Shown here: positions 1-11,300 of the stretch, piece after piece
Position numbering within the stretch: position 1 is the first letter of the stretch
Layout of the letters: each line of letters starts with the position of its first letter
NCBI RefSeq assembly: GCF_905475465.1
Contig: NC_062240.1
Span: forward strand, 4,479,001-4,543,000
DNA from: Pieris napi
Lineage: Eukaryota > Arthropoda > Insecta > Lepidoptera > Pieridae
DNA length: 64,000 nt
Reading direction: 5' to 3'
Translations under genes and position numbers: made by a program
Notes under the pieces: model-generated
What the model was told of the DNA's origin: nothing
Databases searched by the model: none
Seen by the model: the letters and a program-made list of their open reading frames with translations, nothing else

Positions 1-138
1 AGTGACTCTTTATACCAAAAAGTTACCATTATGTGGTGTAAAGTACTGGAAAGTCGAAAATAACAATAACGCTTAATTCAATCCCCGCCCCGCATCGTAA
101 CGTTTTACAAAAGGATCCTCCCCCCATCCACCCACCCA

Positions 139-187
139 CATATAAATATATCGATAGTGTCTCCGACACTATCGATATATTTATATG
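139..187. repeat. perfect 23-bp inverted repeat (hairpin)
   Basis: Two perfectly complementary 23-base arms (139-161 and 165-187) are separated by a 3-base loop. The arms include ATCGATAGTGTC. Perfect pairing in such AT-rich DNA points to a recent foldback or MITE remnant. No flanking duplication was identified. Confidence 0.8.
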
Positions 188-330
188 TTCGCACAGTAGT
201 GATATTGTGTATATTATGTGTTTAATTTTAATATTATATATGTACCTACTTTATTATATTTTATTTAATATTTCTCGACATTATCGTATTGGCTAGTCTG
301 TAAGGATAATGTATGTATTTCTGTAATAAA

Positions 331-651
331 TCTAATATATAAAATCCTCGTGTCACAGTTTTCGTTGCCATACTCCTCCGAAACGGCTTGACCGATTTTG
401 ATAAATTTTTTGTGCTTATCCGGTATCTATGAGAATCGGCCAACATCTATTTTTCATCCCCCTAAATGTTAGGGGTAGTCCACCCCTAAATTTTTTGTTT
501 TAATTTTTAGATATTTTTTTTTGTTTTTATTTTTTTATGATACAGCATTAAAAAATACATACAACCCCTAATTTTCACCCCTCTACGATCAACCCCTATT
601 TTTTATTATAAATGATATACATGGCAAAGCGACGTTTGCCGGGTCAGCTAG
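331..651 (+). mobile_element. non-autonomous Helitron (family A, copy 1)
   Basis: The element starts TCTAATATATAAAAT and ends with the hairpin GGCAAA-GCGACG-TTTGCC followed by GGGTCAGCTAG. It sits between an A and a T, which is the classic Helitron insertion context. It has no coding capacity. Close relatives lie at 19911-20225 (reverse) and 30741-31116. Confidence 0.85.
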
Positions 652-1271
652 TAAATAAATATATCTTACTCATATCAGGCAAGCGATGTTCAGCGAAAGG
701 CGAAGATGTTGAAGCCCCAGTCACCTTATACTTATGTAGGGGTAATGCCACACCGCGTTCCGCGGAATCAATAACCCATGATGGTAGAACGCACGCTTTT
801 CCATATTCTAACGCTGCCTTATATTTTTCGCTGCCAACTCCATCCCTTTAAATCAATTTAATTTTAAAATAGTATTGATCAAATTGTATGTAAGAGTCAG
901 TTCTGATTGCATTGCATAGGGTGAGATTTAGAGTCGAGACTTAGCGCTAAGAATTATTCTCATTTGTCCAATACAATACTGTTTTTGACTTACGGGGTCA
1001 AACTTAATTTGTTTTAAGATTATATGCATCTATCTCTCAATATGCTTTTTCTCCTTCCGAGGCCCTTTCATCTTTAACCACTTCATTAAAAACAAAATTA
1101 TCACTAACATTTCAAAAATCACATTACATACATTTACTAAACATCTCAAACGATATCTTGTTAACCTGTCGTATTCTGATACTGAAAATATTCTTATTGT
1201 ACAAAAATAGTTTTAATATAAATGTGTAGAAATAATTAATATAACTTATAAAATACTGTTTTCATGTCAAA

Positions 1272-1394
1272 AGGAAGAGACTGGCTGCCCACAACACAGG
1301 GAATCCTAGTGTGGGGGCCAGTGCACTTTACTTTATCTAAATATCTTGTATATTGTGCATAATAAAGTTTTCTTTCTTTCTTTCTTTCTTTCTA
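1272..1394 (+). mobile_element. LINE/SINE 3' end with (TTTC)n tail
   Basis: A short GC-richer block with the motif CTGGCTGCCCACAACACAGG is followed by GTGCATAATAAAG and a TTTC microsatellite. This is the usual look of a 5'-truncated non-LTR retrotransposon 3' end in Lepidoptera. The clade is not assigned. Confidence 0.55.
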
Positions 1395-1472
1395 ATAACT
1401 GACATTATGGATTTATATTTTCCGTTTAAATAAGTAGTAACATTATGGATTGTAAAGGTAATTATAATGTAC

Positions 1473-1515
1473 ATATTGGCAAGTAAGGTTCATTGTAACC
1501 TTTACTTGCCAATAT
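1473..1515. repeat. short imperfect palindrome
   Basis: Arms ATATTGGCAAGTAA (1473-1486) and TTACTTGCCAATAT (1502-1515) are complementary. The pairing extends inward by GGTT/AACC across a one-base bulge. It lies in the large left-hand intron of TopBP1. Confidence 0.65.
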
Positions 1516-1838
1516 TGTTAATGATTTTTTTTAATTAAAAACACATTTGTTGAGCATGGAAACCGTTCCACAGTTTATCTATGCCCATCATGCTACATAG
1601 CTACAAAGAATAAAGTAAATAACTATACACTGGTGGGTTAAAACACTCACTCCAGCAGTATAGGGTATAGAATATAATTTCTTTTTAAAATTTATCTAAT
1701 CAATTTACTTGAACATCAAAAAAGAACCTTGAAGTGGGGATTTCAGTTATCACGTCGTTTGACACTGTGTCACGAAATTATGAGGAGCGATAATTTCTAT
1801 AAAAAGCTTTAAGAAATTTGTAAATACAAAATACTTAC

Positions 1839-3428
1839 TTGGTAAGAACCACTACATCTGTACTCTCACTTTGGAATGGACCAGAATAGACACCACCGTT
1901 CTCATTAACTAACTTCATTATCAACTTCTTCTCATTTTTTGTTATCCCTGAGGTGGTCACCTAAAACAACCATTTGTATACTTTATTTATTGATTATAAA
2001 ATACTACAAGCTACAAACATCATGTATGATTAAAAATAGAAGAAAAATAATGTTACAATAGAAAATTTGATCTCGAAAATGAAAGACACATGCATTACCT
2101 ATTATGGTTCAGTAAGCGTGTTAGAATGTGCGTGATAGGTCCTAGGTTTGTTATTTGCAACACAATAAACTCAATTTCTGGTAATCAATGATTGTAACAG
2201 GATGGTAAACATATAGAAATGTGTTTGGCCCATACACCAAATAGGTAGTATGGCACATGACACAAAACAAAAAAATTTACCATAAAACATTACATACTTG
2301 TAGATTTGTAAATGGTGGTAAGCGGTGGAAATCAAAATCACTTGAAGATCCATTCACATTGAGCTGCAGTGAAGATTCCCACACAGCATCAACCCAAGAT
2401 TCACTCATTACCGGTATTCCTTTTTCAACAGATTTCTGAAAGGTTAATAAAAGTTACCATAGAGTTTTTAAAGTTAAAATAAAAGTTTTTTACCAATTGC
2501 TAAATTTAAGTGAGAATGAGAGCCTTTAACCAATCACAAAAACTAATTGAAATTAAAAACAAATACTGAAAACCAAAACTTTTGAAAAATTTATAAGATT
2601 GCAAAAAAAAAATTTACACTTACAATATATTTGTCAGAGAGCACAGTATCGGACACAAGGTGTGTTGTCTCTTCTGTTAGCACAGTACTGTAGATACCTC
2701 CCATCCATTGGACTTTCTTCTTAATATTATCCTTGATATTAAAAAAATATGAAATATATAAAAAGGACAGTAAATAACTTTCTAGAATGTATTAAGTAAT
2801 TGCTTAAGTTTATTTGGCAAGTAAATAATTACCTTCTGTGGCTTTGATAATCCACTAGCTGTAACAACAAGACCTCTCATAGCTATTGTGTAAACAGGAT
2901 CTGGCCCAGATGGTATTGGAGTACCTTCTGTAAGGCAACATGATAAACACCGAGGGCCAACTAACCTGAGAATTTATTATTAAAAGTTAAACCACTTTTA
3001 CTATGAAAGTTTTCAATATATTCAAATTATTTGAATTTAATAAGTCTCAGTGTAATTTTTTAAAGATTTTGAGACATGGGAACGCTTAGAAATAAGTAAA
3101 TAGTACTTACAAGCATTTAGTTGCTCGTAGCCGCTCAAATAGCTCTCCAGAAAACTCTGCTAAGACGAACACATCCTTTTTAGTAAGACCGTCAAACTTT
3201 TTCCATTTTGATTCGTGCACAAACTGAGCGTGTATGCCTCCACCGGAATGTTGCTCACATGCCTTAAAAGACAATCAGTCCAATGTTACTAAATAAAGTA
3301 TTGTTGTTGATAGTAAAAAAAGTATATATAGTACTCACAGTAAAAGCTAGTTTCATTTCTTCTGAACAGTCATGTTCACTTTTTAAATCCCTAGGTATAA
3401 TAAACGTCACAATTATATCCTCCGACAT
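1839..3428 (-). CDS. TopBP1: TopBP1/mus101 DNA-damage checkpoint scaffold, 5' part
   Basis: TopBP1 is the BRCT-repeat scaffold that activates ATR and helps load replication factors in the nucleus. Coding exons on the minus strand are 3428-3339, 3262-3111, 2965-2833, 2731-2624, 2435-2298 and 1960-1839, all with GT-AG borders and consistent phases. They give about 247 residues from MSEDIIVTF. The order matches the vertebrate N-terminus: a BRCT0-like start, FSGELFERLRATKC, then LVGPRCLSCC, YTIAMRGLVVTASGL, VQWMGGIYSTVLTEETTHL (BRCT1) with the conserved Trp in SESWVDAVWES, then the start of BRCT2 (NENGGVYSGPF). The last exon ends in phase 2 at a good donor (GTAAGT), so the gene continues left of the window; no next exon is visible in 1-1838. 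It is divergently oriented with TSR2. Confidence 0.9.
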
Positions 3429-4026
3429 TTTTCTAGTCACTACGTTTTTTATGGATCGTCTAAATACGAAAAGACATTCCTATAACAATAAATTATACAC
3501 TAAACTAATCATTAGCGCAATGCGAAGGCGGGCGATTTATTTACAATTTGTACAAATTGTTGACAATTTAAACTTTGACGGTTAGATAGAATCTGAGTTG
3601 CCAAATCTACTTGTTAATTGTCTATTAATTAGTTCTCTTTTAAATTATTACATTTAGTATTAAAATAAACTGTAAAAAGTGCCGTTCAAAAAACTAATTT
3701 AAAAAAGATTGTAATAATAAATATCTGTTTTACTTTCTGCTATGAACTACTACCTTTATCTTTGGTGATCTGACATTTTTGACAGTAACGTGACATTTTA
3801 CTAGAATGAAAATGTATTATTAATAAAATATATTTATTGATTGATATTCGCACCGAGGTCCGAACTCCGAGATAGTGTTGAGTGTTGACTTTTGAGGTTA
3901 TGGCGATGTGTGTAAAATGTGAAATAAATAATTAAGTTTACGTCTTTTGATTCACGGTTTCCAAAGGGACTATCTTTTTTGACGGCTTTTTTATAACAAC
4001 TACATATTGGTACATTTTAAAACAAA
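3429..4026. promoter_or_regulatory. divergent TopBP1/TSR2 intergenic promoter region
   Basis: The 598 bases between the two start codons must hold both 5' UTRs and core promoters, since the genes are transcribed away from each other. I see no convincing TATA box or other named element; the assignment rests on position only. Confidence 0.5.
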
Positions 4027-5218
4027 ATGTTGTTCGACGACTTTAAACCGATTGTAGATATTGTTTTGAATAACTGGACCGCTTTGCAACTGGCTGTGGA
4101 GCACGGAATGGGCGCTCCTGGCGGTAAACAGGTAAACATCAGCTAAAATACACTGATAGTCGTATATTATTGTACTACGGGATCCTATATGGTGTTTTCA
4201 AAGGGTACTGGAAATCTACAGATACCCATATTGGGGGTTGGACTTAAAAATCGGTCGTCCGAATTTGATAATACTGATTATGCAGGAGTCTCGAAGGACC
4301 GTGATTGGAACACCTCCAAGTGTTATAAAAAAAAAAAAAAGTTTTGTGTAATGTATTAAAATTTGTAAACACTCGACATTTTCGAGGTGTTCCAATCAAG
4401 GTTCCCCGAGACTCCTGCATAATCAGTATCATCAAATTCGGGCAACCGATTTTAAAGTCGTTACCCCAATATGTTTTATCCCTGGAATAGCAGCACATTT
4501 TTGAGCTTAACCCCATGATATATGTACATGACATCAGTATGTGAGCAAAACCATTTTACTATGTTTCAGACTGCACAACTTATGTCAGTGTATGTGACAA
4601 GATTCTGTGTTGAAAATATTTTGGATGCTGATGAACTAACTGAAGTGTTAGAAGATTTGATGGATGAAGAATTTGAGACTGCATGTCATGACAACTCACC
4701 TAGAGGTCAGTTGGTATGCACTATTAAAAACTAAATACTATAATGTTTAAATGTAAATATTAACATAAATTTTTACAGAAGTTGCAACCCTGCTTTTGAG
4801 TTTCCTTAATTTATTAAAAAATGGTCATCATGAAGAACTCAGAAATAGAATTGAAGCAATGCCAAAATGTCAAAAATGGTTGAGTGCACCAATACCAGAT
4901 AAATCAGCTCCGCCCCAGGTATTATTTACATTTACATCTTTTTGTTTGATACTATACTCAACTCCAAACTCAAACTGTATTGTATCTAAAAAATAAGATA
5001 AATATGAACAAAAGAAATTGTTAATTTAATACATTTAAAAAATTATACATTGATGTTAATTACAGACCCATGGCAACCCTGATGATGATACAACAAGTAG
5101 CAGTGGTGAAGATGATGAGAGTAATATGAAAGATACCTCTAATAGTAATATAGCAGCTGAACCTATGGATGAGGGTGAGCCTGGCTGGACAGTTGTAAGG
5201 ACACGGACGAAAAAATAA
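4027..5218 (+). CDS. Tsr2: TSR2 pre-rRNA processing protein / eS26 escortin
   Basis: TSR2 binds free ribosomal protein eS26 and delivers it to pre-40S particles. Exons are 4027-4131, 4570-4705, 4779-4918 and 5066-5218 (stop TAA), all GT-AG with matching phases, giving 177 aa (human protein about 190). The WGG-type fold is visible as FKPIVDIVLNNWTALQLAVEHGMG (broken here by family comparison only), VTRFCVENILDADELTEVLE and LMDEEFETACHDNS. A middle helix LLSFLNLLKNGHHEEL follows, then an acidic Ser/Asp-rich stretch, and the typical C-terminus EPGWTVVRTRTKK. The second exon begins right after a palindromic MITE in intron 1. A hAT MITE starts 30 bases after the stop and holds the first AATAAA seen downstream. 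Confidence 0.92.
4227..4473. mobile_element. palindromic MITE in TSR2 intron 1
   Basis: Long inverted arms start CATATTGGGG and end CCCCAATATG. They share TACTGATTATGCAGGAGTCTC and GGTGTTCCAATC in opposite orientation, around an A-rich centre. The arms are diverged by several percent and the outer flanks are weakly similar beyond them, so the true ends may lie somewhat further out. Confidence 0.75.
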
Positions 5219-5247
5219 TGTTTATACTTCATGGTTAAAGTATATAT

Positions 5248-5474
5248 TAGAGATGTTATGGATATGACATTTCAGCTCTGGATACGGATATGGATATAGG
5301 AATAAAATTATATCGGTTTCGAATACGGTTACGGATATGTAAAAATGAAATAAATTTAAAATTTTAGATGCCCTTATACGAAATATCCGAAATTTGTGAA
5401 ACGGTTACGAATATATTTTTATTTCGGATATCCGATAGTTTCGGTTACGGTTACGGAGCTTCATAACATCCCTG
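5248..5474. mobile_element. hAT-type MITE just downstream of TSR2
   Basis: Terminal repeats TAGAGATGTTATG and CATAACATCCCTG are inverted copies. They are flanked by near-identical 8-mers GTATATAT and GTAAATAT, the length expected for hAT. The inside is built from repeated GGATACGG / GGTTACGG subterminal motifs. It has no ORF. Confidence 0.75.
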
Positions 5475-6556
5475 GTAAATATATAATAATTTTAGTTAAA
5501 GGTGCATTACTTGATTGAAATTAGAGGCTATAACTGAAGATTGTTCAGTTAAGTTGTAGTAGATCATACAGAATTTGTATCTCTACAAACAGACTATGAG
5601 TTTTAACAATTACAACAAGTGATATTTATTTGGAGAGAGCCAGTATAACACATCTCCCTTATGGTAATGCTAGCTCTATTTTAAGATCAGGTTGAATAAT
5701 GCAACTTTATATTGTTATTTGTTATTGTTATTGCAAAATGACTAGGTTAACCCACAAGTTTATTTATTAGATGCAGAAAGTTAAAAGGTTAAATGTCAGT
5801 GCCTTGTATTTTATAACAACACACACAACACATCCCCTTCAACCAGAACATTCATCATGATCTATTTTAGAACTTAGAGTTATTATTAAACTTGGTTATA
5901 TAATTCAATAAATAGAACCCAATTAGAACTTCTCAATAAGTTCTTTTCATAAAAGTCATATGAAGTCCTTTATAAGTTGTGATAATTGGTTGAATCAGTC
6001 TTTTGAACTTTTTATAGTACCATTGAACATATTTTGTGAGACTGTTTTTACTAGTTGGCATTATTATAAAAACTGGACTAAAAATAGTAATGAGTTTATT
6101 TAACATATTTAATAATATGGTTAAAATGAATGTTAAAAATTTAGGCATAAATAGGAAGTCCTTTTTAAAGCTTTGATAGAAAGGCAATGCAAAACATAAA
6201 TATTTCAATTTCACATAGTAGTGGATTAGACATAGAGAGTAGGTAGCGTTGATTATAAGAACTCAACTTTTTAAAGGTGTTTAAAAATTGTCATGGTTAT
6301 ATAAACAGTACCATCTGTTTTATAATACGGTTGAGTTTCAAATTAATAGATCCCTAAATATAGTACATGAAATCTGTATAAATGCAACTACATATATAAT
6401 ATATATATATATATAAAAATAAAAAAAATATTAATTGCAGGATACTGTGTTCTGTTATAAATTTTACTCTTATTTACCCATATGTTTTTATTTAAATATA
6501 ATATTTTTTAAATAAATAATGTATTTGTAAGTATATGTCAGTGGTTTTATGTACTA
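5475..6556. other. intergenic, no gene seen
   Basis: AT-rich spacer between the TSR2 3' end and a Helitron. It includes a (TA)n run near 6390-6414. The only ORF of length (5933-6214, minus) is low-complexity K/F/I/L/N sequence and looks like chance. Confidence 0.6.
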
Positions 6557-7141
6557 CTAGCGACCCGCCCCGGCTTCGCAAGGATGCAATGCGCTGATAC
6601 TAAATTCAAAGTGCTATATGGTAAAGGGAGAACCGCGGCCTCCGACACGCTGCGTCACGCAATTTTTAAATTTGTAATATCTTCGAAAATATTCATTTAA
6701 ATGATATGCTATAAAGGTCCATATAGATCTATATTAAATCAACAATGTATTTAAGGTATTTAATAGGATAAGGATTAATACTGTATTGGTTAAAATCGCT
6801 TCGAAAATTAGCCATTATTTGTCGTAAAAGTAAATGACAAAAAAAATTTATTGTGTTTATTAATATACAATACTTAGAACATTTTTTTGATAAATCTCGT
6901 AGTGTTCAGCCTGCGTTTGCAATGTAAGCGGAAGAAATTTAATTATTTACGACATTACATTAGAAACCTCAAAAAGATCAGTATATCTCCACTATTTAAT
7001 GGATGTTATTATACATATAAACCTTCCTCTTCAATCTCTCTATCTATTAAAAAAAACCGAATCAAAATCCGTTGCGTAGTTTTGAAGATTTAAGCATACA
7101 TAGGGACAGAGAAGGCGACTTTGTTTTATACTACGTAGTGA
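6557..7141 (-). mobile_element. Helitron-like element (family C)
   Basis: Read on the minus strand it starts TCACTACGTAGTATAAAAC and ends GGGGCGGGTCGCTAG. It is preceded by A and followed by T, matching Helitron insertion. Internal sequence includes AAAACCGAATCAAAATCCG on the plus strand. It is non-coding. Confidence 0.7.
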
Positions 7142-8389
7142 TAGTGATAAACATGAAAATGTTATAAGCATTTATGAATGAAATATACATAAGAGATTTT
7201 CTTAAATTGTATTAATAGCTAGACTATGTCTATACAATGCAAGCTATTACATAGACATATCATTCTAATTCAATTTTTAGGTGGGATTGATCAAAAATCC
7301 TAATTAAATTTTTTACAGTATAGTATCATAGTAAAATCAGTAGAATTTTATTATAGTCAAAAGTGTGAATTTAATATGAAACATTGCACCAAAACAACTT
7401 GTTTGATTTATTTCTTTTCTTTTTTACCAATGTCATATTACTATTAAAAATTTGATCTACTAGCTATAAGTTCAGTCTGAAGAAAAGGTACATCATACTT
7501 TGTCCTTAATAATAACTGATCATGTTATACGTGTCCCACAAGGACAGGATTGTTTATTTTATTGCTGTTTTTTTTTAAATCGATCTACTGGATCACGTTT
7601 ATTTGTATATCTTACGATTCAAATCGATATTTTTCGGGAAGAATTGTCATCCCATATTTCAGCTTTGGTTTCATTTATTGTTATCTTGTTATGATGAAGT
7701 AGATGTAATCGAATATCTGGATTAACAGCCATACTGGTGTCCAGGTACAGCGTACATTAATACACTAATACAATAAGTTTCTTCGTTCTTAGAATAAATG
7801 TAGTTTATCTTATTTTATTAGTATTTTGAGATTTATTTATTACGACGTTAAGTAATAACTAATTCAAACCATAACTTTACTAACAAGGATTTCAAATCAG
7901 GGATTGTCATATCGAAACGCAGAATCCATAATTGATCGCTCGACCGCAAATCTGGATTGGAAATAATTTTAGATTATAGATCGAGTATAGAAAGCGGCCG
8001 TAAGACAATGATTCAAGATCAAGTGTGCACAAGCACTAACTAATGGATCGCTAGCAAATCGGTGAAAAGTGAAAACCGCTATCGACTAAAATTAAAATCA
8101 ATTTTAAATTGATCAATCTTTGGATCTGCTGCTCCCAGACCCCAGTGTGACTGTGGAGTGTGGACAAAATGGAGCTGTCACTGTCTCAATCAAATCAGCA
8201 TGATAAATGATAATTGACATTTGTATTCTTCTGTGCTGGTAATGCCTATTGTCAGTTAGTTTTTAGAAATAAAAAATGTGTTGGATAAACATTGGATTAG
8301 AAAATATATAGGATTTCAATATTCATTTATGTTTCATCGAACTGTGTTGTGACGGTGAACTATCTATGTAAATAATTTAATAATAAAAA
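7142..8389. other. intergenic, ALG9 upstream region
   Basis: No gene recognised. The last few hundred bases before the ALG9 ATG (8390) must contain its promoter and 5' UTR, but no clear core element can be named. The short ORF at 7500-7694 has no recognisable motif. Confidence 0.5.
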
Positions 8390-11300
8390 ATGCCTCTCAC
8401 AGCAAGGCAACGGAGTATTCATAACAAAAATGGAGCAAAAAGATCGGCTAGTATGACTAAAGGGAAGCGGTCTAGAAAATATAGTGAAGGGTAACTCGTA
8501 TTATACTTAGAGATAAATACTCATTGTGTATTAAGTATAATAGTTCTGAACATAACCTATCATGTAATACAAACGCTAGGTTCTAGTTTACATTGCAATT
8601 CTAAACAAAACAAAATTGGAAAGAATCAAATTGGTGAATGCAAATTAAAAAAGCTTCTTACAATATATTTGCGTTTTAAATTCCCTTAAATAAGGTATTT
8701 ACTTTTTTTACATACATTATTCACTTTCCTTACTAACAACGAAATCCCGCCTTTAGAGAGTACCTTGTGACAAACGCACCAACAGACTTGCGTAGTATAT
8801 CCTACCCTGGTGGAATGGTTGCACTAGGTCTATTGCTAACAGCTCGACTCATATCTGCATACTGGGGACATATAGCAGATTGTGATGAAACCTATAACTA
8901 TTGGGAGCCTTTGCATTATTTAGGTAAGTATTCTGTTTTAAATGTTTCTGACTCTAAATGTTTTTTACTTATTGCATTCATTAGAGGCCATTTACATGTA
9001 AACATGTTTTAGTAATTTGTATATTGCTTGCCCAGGGGAAGAAAGTCTTAAAAGCAAAATCTATTTTAGAAAAATAAAAGAAGTAAAAGCTATTATTACT
9101 AGGATACTACATATACAAATGAAAGCTAATTTTTTTCCCATTCGATGGTTAAAATGTTTGTGTTATTTAGAGCAAATACAGTGTAAACTTTATATAACAC
9201 TCAAAGGACTGTGTCTCATTTGACGTTACAAAGAGTTACCTTAAGATATTAAATGCAAAGAAAAATCTGTATTAGGAAAAGAAAGTTTATTTCAGACTAG
9301 ACTTAGTAATTACATAAAAACAATTTGTATTTGAATGCAATTGTGTTGACTGTTATTTTTGTACTGTACCAGTAGTAAGGTTGTATTTTTTACTTATTGA
9401 AGTTATACAATAAGCAAAGACATCCTCATGATTCTTTATAATAAAATGTTAAGCTAAATTCTGAAAAAAAATAACAGTACAGTATACATCACTCAAGAAA
9501 GTCAATAACAACCAATCATTAAAACAGTTGTAAATTGTAATAGTGCTTTACAACTTAATTCCCTGGAGCAAGCTGGTTTTTTATTTAGTGAACAATTTAC
9601 CAGTATAGCATAGTTGATATAAACTATTTATTTTAGTCTATGGAAGTGGGTTACAAACATGGGAATACAGTCCAGAATATTCAATAAGATCCTACATGCC
9701 ACTATGGATGTTTGCAGTTCCAGCTAAAATACTGTCATTCATAATGACACCTGTTTCTGTATTTTATACACTGAGAGCATTGCTAGCTTCATTGACTGCC
9801 TGTTCTGAACTTATGTTTTATAAGTGAGTATCTTACTAAACCTTTTGTTATTGAATTCAAGAATAAATAATAACAGCAAATTGCAAAACCTCTTTAAGTT
9901 TTTCTATCATTTAGATGAAATTACTTTATACATATACAAATTTTCTATTTAATAATCTATGCTTTATTTGAGTAGTTGAGTTGGTAAGCTTTAAAAAACC
10001 TGTGGCACCACAATTTCTAAGTCTTGGTCTCAAATCCCTATTTTTTTATCATTTATTTTTCTTTAAGTACCTATATGGAATTACATTATTTTTGGGTCTA
10101 ATAATATCATTCAACTTGTCCAATAAATAAATCCCAAATTTCTATTTCAGAGCAGTATGCCATGAATTTGGAGTGCATGTAGGACGCATTTGGCTTTGTC
10201 TGAGCCTGGCTGCGGCGGGTTGCTTTGCATCATCAGCAGCTATGTTGCCTTCTGCTTGGAGCTCAGCTCTTGTGTCAGCAGCTTTGGCCAGTAGTTGGAG
10301 AAGACGCTATGCAGCAGCAGTAACGTTTACAGCCGCTTCTACATTGTTAAGTATGAGCTCCTGCTTAAGTTTATATTTCATATTTAAATTTTAAACATGA
10401 TGTACAATTCACTGTAAAAAGTATCCACTCCATACATTGTCTTGAAAAGATGTCTAAAAGACTTTATGCTCTACATAAACAACATACTGTTCAATCTGGA
10501 TCTCATAAAGAGAGCTTGTCTAATAACGAGACTTCGGATGAGGCTGTTTTTGGAGTAAAACTTTAGGCGCGACTAGGGAGTAACTCAGATTTTTTTTTTG
10601 ACGGAAGTAACGCTTAACGCTTACTGTGTTATAGTCTGTGTAGTTTCCGCTATTTAAAAATAACAACGATAGCGCGTTTTATAAGTCCGTCAGCGCCATC
10701 TAGTGGTGCATTATTTGAACTGATTTAAGTCAGTTTCTTGATAGTGTTTATTTAGGATAGCATACACTCGTTTTATTTGATAATGATTCTTGTAATTATG
10801 TTATTATTAGTATATTTATATTTAAAATGAAAATCCATACTAGTAACATGTGACCAAATTAAAATTCCACTAAAGAGGGAAGGTTCCCATCCTAGATTGC
10901 TTTTCTTTTTTTATACATACGGCCAGTTTTTTTCGCTCAATTTCGTATTTTACGATTTTGGAAGAAGAAAAAGTAAATTAAAACCAAATTAATTATCCTA
11001 AAAATCTGGTCTATTTTATATAGAAATAACAAAGTTGTATAAGAGAACAGCAAAGTGAATAAAAAAAAATTCAACAGTTAACATTTTTTTTATTTTAAAT
11101 TGCAAAGTTTTTTGAAAATCCCTAAATATACTTATAGATTTATTACTTTTAAAATAAGTAAATTAATAATAAATTTTCTGACTGATTGCGACATTCTATA
11201 ACTTACTGACCGATATTTAAACTTTTCAGGTTGGCCATTCACTGCCCTCATCGGAGTACCAATTGCAATAGACATGCTTTACTTCAAAAATAAATCCTAT

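Noticed and set aside
1..1838. Search for the next TopBP1 exon
   Set aside because: No minus-strand ORF with acceptor in the required phase and BRCT-like sequence is visible; the region is Helitron, LINE end and AT-rich DNA.
9017..9223. 68-residue ORF in ALG9 intron 2
   Set aside because: Wrong place between two well-defined ALG9 exons, K/I/L/Y-rich and without motif.
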